NCBI RefSeq assembly: GCF_025144725.1
Contig: NZ_JALXKS010000004.1
Span: forward strand, 46,076-110,075
Source of the DNA: Brevibacterium sp. p3-SID960
GTDB taxonomy: Bacteria; Actinomycetota; Actinomycetes; Actinomycetales; Brevibacteriaceae
Length of the DNA: 64,000 nt
Direction of reading: 5' to 3'
Below, one piece after another: positions 62,404 through 64,000 of this stretch. Below the pieces are notes generated by a model. The model was not told where the DNA came from and ran no database searches. It saw only the letters and a list, made by a program, of their open reading frames with translations. Position numbers and translations under genes: made by a program. Each line of letters opens with the position of its first letter. The stretch's first letter is position 1.

Positions 62404-63594
62404 TCAGGACCCGAGCAGCTGCTCGGCGACGACCTCCCCGGTGATCGGGCCGAAGACCACGCCCCACATGCCGTGGCCGGTGGCGGCGGTGACGCGGTTG
62501 CCGATGCGGCGGGTGACGGGCCGGCCATCGGTGCTGACCGGGCGTGGGCCCACCCAATGGTCACGGGTGTCGGTCAGGTCGATGCCGTCCAGCAGCGGCG
62601 AGATCTGGGCGATGATCGCCTCGATGCGGCCAGGGCGAGGTGGAGCGTCGGGGTCGGCGAACTCCATCGTGCCGGCCACGCGGATCGCGTCCTGGTAGGG
62701 GGTGAGGACGACGCGCTGGGCAGGCAGATAGACCGGACCATCAGGCAGGTGCGACGGGTCGGCGTCGACGGTGAATGAATAGCCGCGGCCGCTGGCCTGG
62801 CCCGTGGCTGCGCCTCTCCCGCAGACGGTTCTCAACACGTCATCAGACCACGCGCCGGCGGCAACCACGAGCTCATCGGCGGTGAAGGCACGACCAGCGC
62901 GGTCGACGACGCTGACGGAGTCGCGGCCTGCATGGCCCGCGACCACCTCGGCGTCGGTGATGATCTGCACGCCGGCCCGCTCGGCGAGTCCGGCCAGCGC
63001 CCGGCAGTACTCCCCTGGGTCGATGTAGGCCTGGCCGGTGACACTCAGGGCTGCGGTGATGCGCTCGGAGAAGTACGGCTCAGTGGCCGGGTCGATGCGG
63101 TAGCTGCCGACGTCGATGCCGAGCTCAGCGATGGCGTCGAGTTCGAGATCGAACCTCACGATCGTGTCGTTGTCCTCCGCCCCGATCGTGTAGTCGGCTC
63201 GGTGGACCGGGCTTTCGAGTCCGGCTTCAGCGAGCCGGTCGAAGGCCGGCAGCGCCTGCCGGGCGAAGCCGGCGTTGTCGCGCAATGCGGCGTGGAAACG
63301 GCGTTCGGTCATGTGCGAGGCGAACTTCGCCAGGAACACGGTGAGTGCTGGGGTGACGCGGGAGAAGGTGAGCGGGGCGTGCGGCTTCGTCACGGCGTCG
63401 ATGCCATGCCGCCAACCACCGGGTGCGGCCAGGGGTGTGGCGAGGCCAGGGCACACCCATCCGGCGTTGCCCCAGCTGGCACCGGCGGCCACACCTGAGC
63501 GGTCGAGGACGGTGACCTCCGCGCCGCGCTGGGCGAGCTGGTAGGCGGTGGCCAAGCCGATGATCCCTGCTCCGATGACAATCACGCGAGTCAT
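62404..63594 (-). CDS. FAD-dependent D-amino acid dehydrogenase-like protein
   Basis: 396 residues of the DAO/DadA family: dinucleotide fold VIGAGIIGLATAYQLAQRGAEVTVLDR (5-31), AGASWGNAGWVCPG with the DadA-type N-terminal loop, and a C-terminal FAD contact RIGNRVTAATGHGMWGVVFGPITGEVVAE. It oxidises D-amino acids or related amines to oxo acids and ammonia, passing electrons to a membrane or soluble carrier. Single-gene unit; no adjacent racemase. Substrate specificity cannot be read from sequence. Confidence 0.85.
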   Translation of the reverse strand: MTRVIVIGAGIIGLATAYQLAQRGAEVTVLDRSGVAAGASWGNAGWVCPGLATPLAAPGGWRHGIDAVTKPHAPLTFSRVTPALTVFLAKFASHMTERRFHAALRDNAGFARQALPAFDRLAEAGLESPVHRADYTIGAEDNDTIVRFDLELDAIAELGIDVGSYRIDPATEPYFSERITAALSVTGQAYIDPGEYCRALAGLAERAGVQIITDAEVVAGHAGRDSVSVVDRAGRAFTADELVVAAGAWSDDVLRTVCGRGAATGQASGRGYSFTVDADPSHLPDGPVYLPAQRVVLTPYQDAIRVAGTMEFADPDAPPRPGRIEAIIAQISPLLDGIDLTDTRDHWVGPRPVSTDGRPVTRRIGNRVTAATGHGMWGVVFGPITGEVVAEQLLGS

Positions 63595-63656
63595 GGAGTC
63601 AGTCTGTCACGTCACCATCGCTGACGGCAGGCAGGGCTGTCGTCACGCTCGGCAGG

Positions 63657-64000
63657 TCAGGCGAGCTCCCGGCGCAACTGCACGGCGATGTCGCGGGCCT
63701 TCTCGGTGACCGCTGGGTTGGCGCCGTATTCCGGTGCGCAGTCGAGGAGCAGGACGACGAGCTGGTCGGCGATCACCCGGTCGCCCAGGTCGGGGACGGT
63801 GGGCACGGAGCCAGCCGGCGCCTCGGGCGCGGAGGCCGTGTGCGCACCTGTGGCGGCCATAAGGCTCGAACGGGCTGGGCGGGCTGTCAGGCTCAGCGCT
63901 GCCAGGGTCGACAGCGCTTCGCGGATCGCCTGCCGGCGGTTGCGGCCGTCAGCGAGCACGGCATCCAGGTTGTGGCCGGGGTGGGGTGAGGAGGCCAGGG
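63657..64000 (-). CDS. Hypothetical protein, N-terminus beyond window
   Basis: The last 114 residues of a protein whose start lies to the right of the window; the frame is open to the edge. Visible part: HPGHNLDAVLADGRNRRQAIREALSTLAAL, an Ala/Pro-rich stretch, and DRVIADQLVVLLLDCAPEY near the end. The C-terminal part looks helical. I do not recognise the family. Codon use (high GC at third positions) supports it as a real gene. Confidence 0.6.
   Translation of the reverse strand, partial: LASSPHPGHNLDAVLADGRNRRQAIREALSTLAALSLTARPARSSLMAATGAHTASAPEAPAGSVPTVPDLGDRVIADQLVVLLLDCAPEYGANPAVTEKARDIAVQLRRELA

Noticed and set aside
1..64000. CRISPR arrays, rRNA, tRNA and prophage genes
   Set aside because: No regularly spaced direct repeats, no rRNA or cloverleaf-like sequence and no phage structural genes were noticed on reading through.

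Overview
The window is high-GC DNA with the gene order and protein families of an actinobacterium: a WhiB regulator, acyl-CoA carboxylase beta and epsilon subunits, an LCP (CpsA) protein, TIGR03089 and DUF5719/DUF5998 proteins, and many ATGA/GTGA translational overlaps. The set and protein style fit Micrococcales, most likely Brevibacterium or a close relative; this is judged from memory of families, not from a search. Much of 1-35880 follows the conserved actinobacterial neighbourhood known in Mycobacterium tuberculosis as Rv3255c-Rv3281 (manA, whiB2, fbiB, cpsA, Rv3268, fadE25, purE, purK, GtrA, birA, accD5, accE5), with local insertions.

Layout. 1-4593 (minus): whiB, a large GT2 membrane glycosyltransferase and a DUF5719 protein cut by the window edge, all translationally coupled. 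4909-8214 (plus): CofE/FbiB-like ligase, TIGR03089 protein, and the two subunits of a 3-oxoacid CoA-transferase. 8471-14241 (minus): manA, a secreted amidase/LGFP/NlpC-P60 hydrolase with a structured leader, and the LCP protein. 14532-19351 (plus): PucR-type regulator, acyl-CoA synthetase and AtoE-type short-chain fatty acid transporter, closed by a strong bidirectional hairpin. 19438-22389 (minus): fadE, purE, purK. Then gtrA, a phosphodiesterase and DUF5998 gene, a GNAT/CoA-ligase fusion, topoisomerase IV subunit A, a VapBC pair, birA with an Rv1264-like adenylate cyclase, and accD-accE-pcp.

At 35880 the conserved order is broken by accessory DNA. First comes a complete type I restriction-modification operon (hsdM-hsdS-hsdR, 36133-42592). 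Next is a bacterial microcompartment locus (42811-51721) of lower GC. Its content (PLP class III phospholyase/aminotransferase, CoA-acylating aldehyde dehydrogenase, two tandem-domain BMC shell proteins, one BMC-H, one BMC-P, an unannotated PduM-like protein, an APH-fold kinase, an SDR dehydrogenase, a HutC-type regulator and an APC permease) matches the Rhodococcus and Mycobacterium Microcompartment (RMM) type, proposed to use aminoacetone/1-amino-2-propanol. The inferred route is: aminoacetone reduced by the SDR, the amino alcohol phosphorylated by the kinase, the phosphate and amine eliminated by the PLP enzyme to give propionaldehyde, and propionaldehyde converted to propionyl-CoA, which the acyl-CoA carboxylase of the same window could use. 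The divergent permease is broken by a large internal deletion, and the BMC-H pore loop carries Asp where PduA has Ser.

52025-64000 returns to high GC: a MarR/LLM-flavin oxidoreductase/FMN reductase operon, a sortase-anchored M14 carboxypeptidase, a tandem pair of paralogous MFS transporters, a decayed TRAP-permease tail, a DUF885 protein, a SnoaL-like protein, a small family of dispersed repeats and a DadA-like dehydrogenase. I saw no rRNA, tRNA, CRISPR array, prophage or intact insertion sequence.
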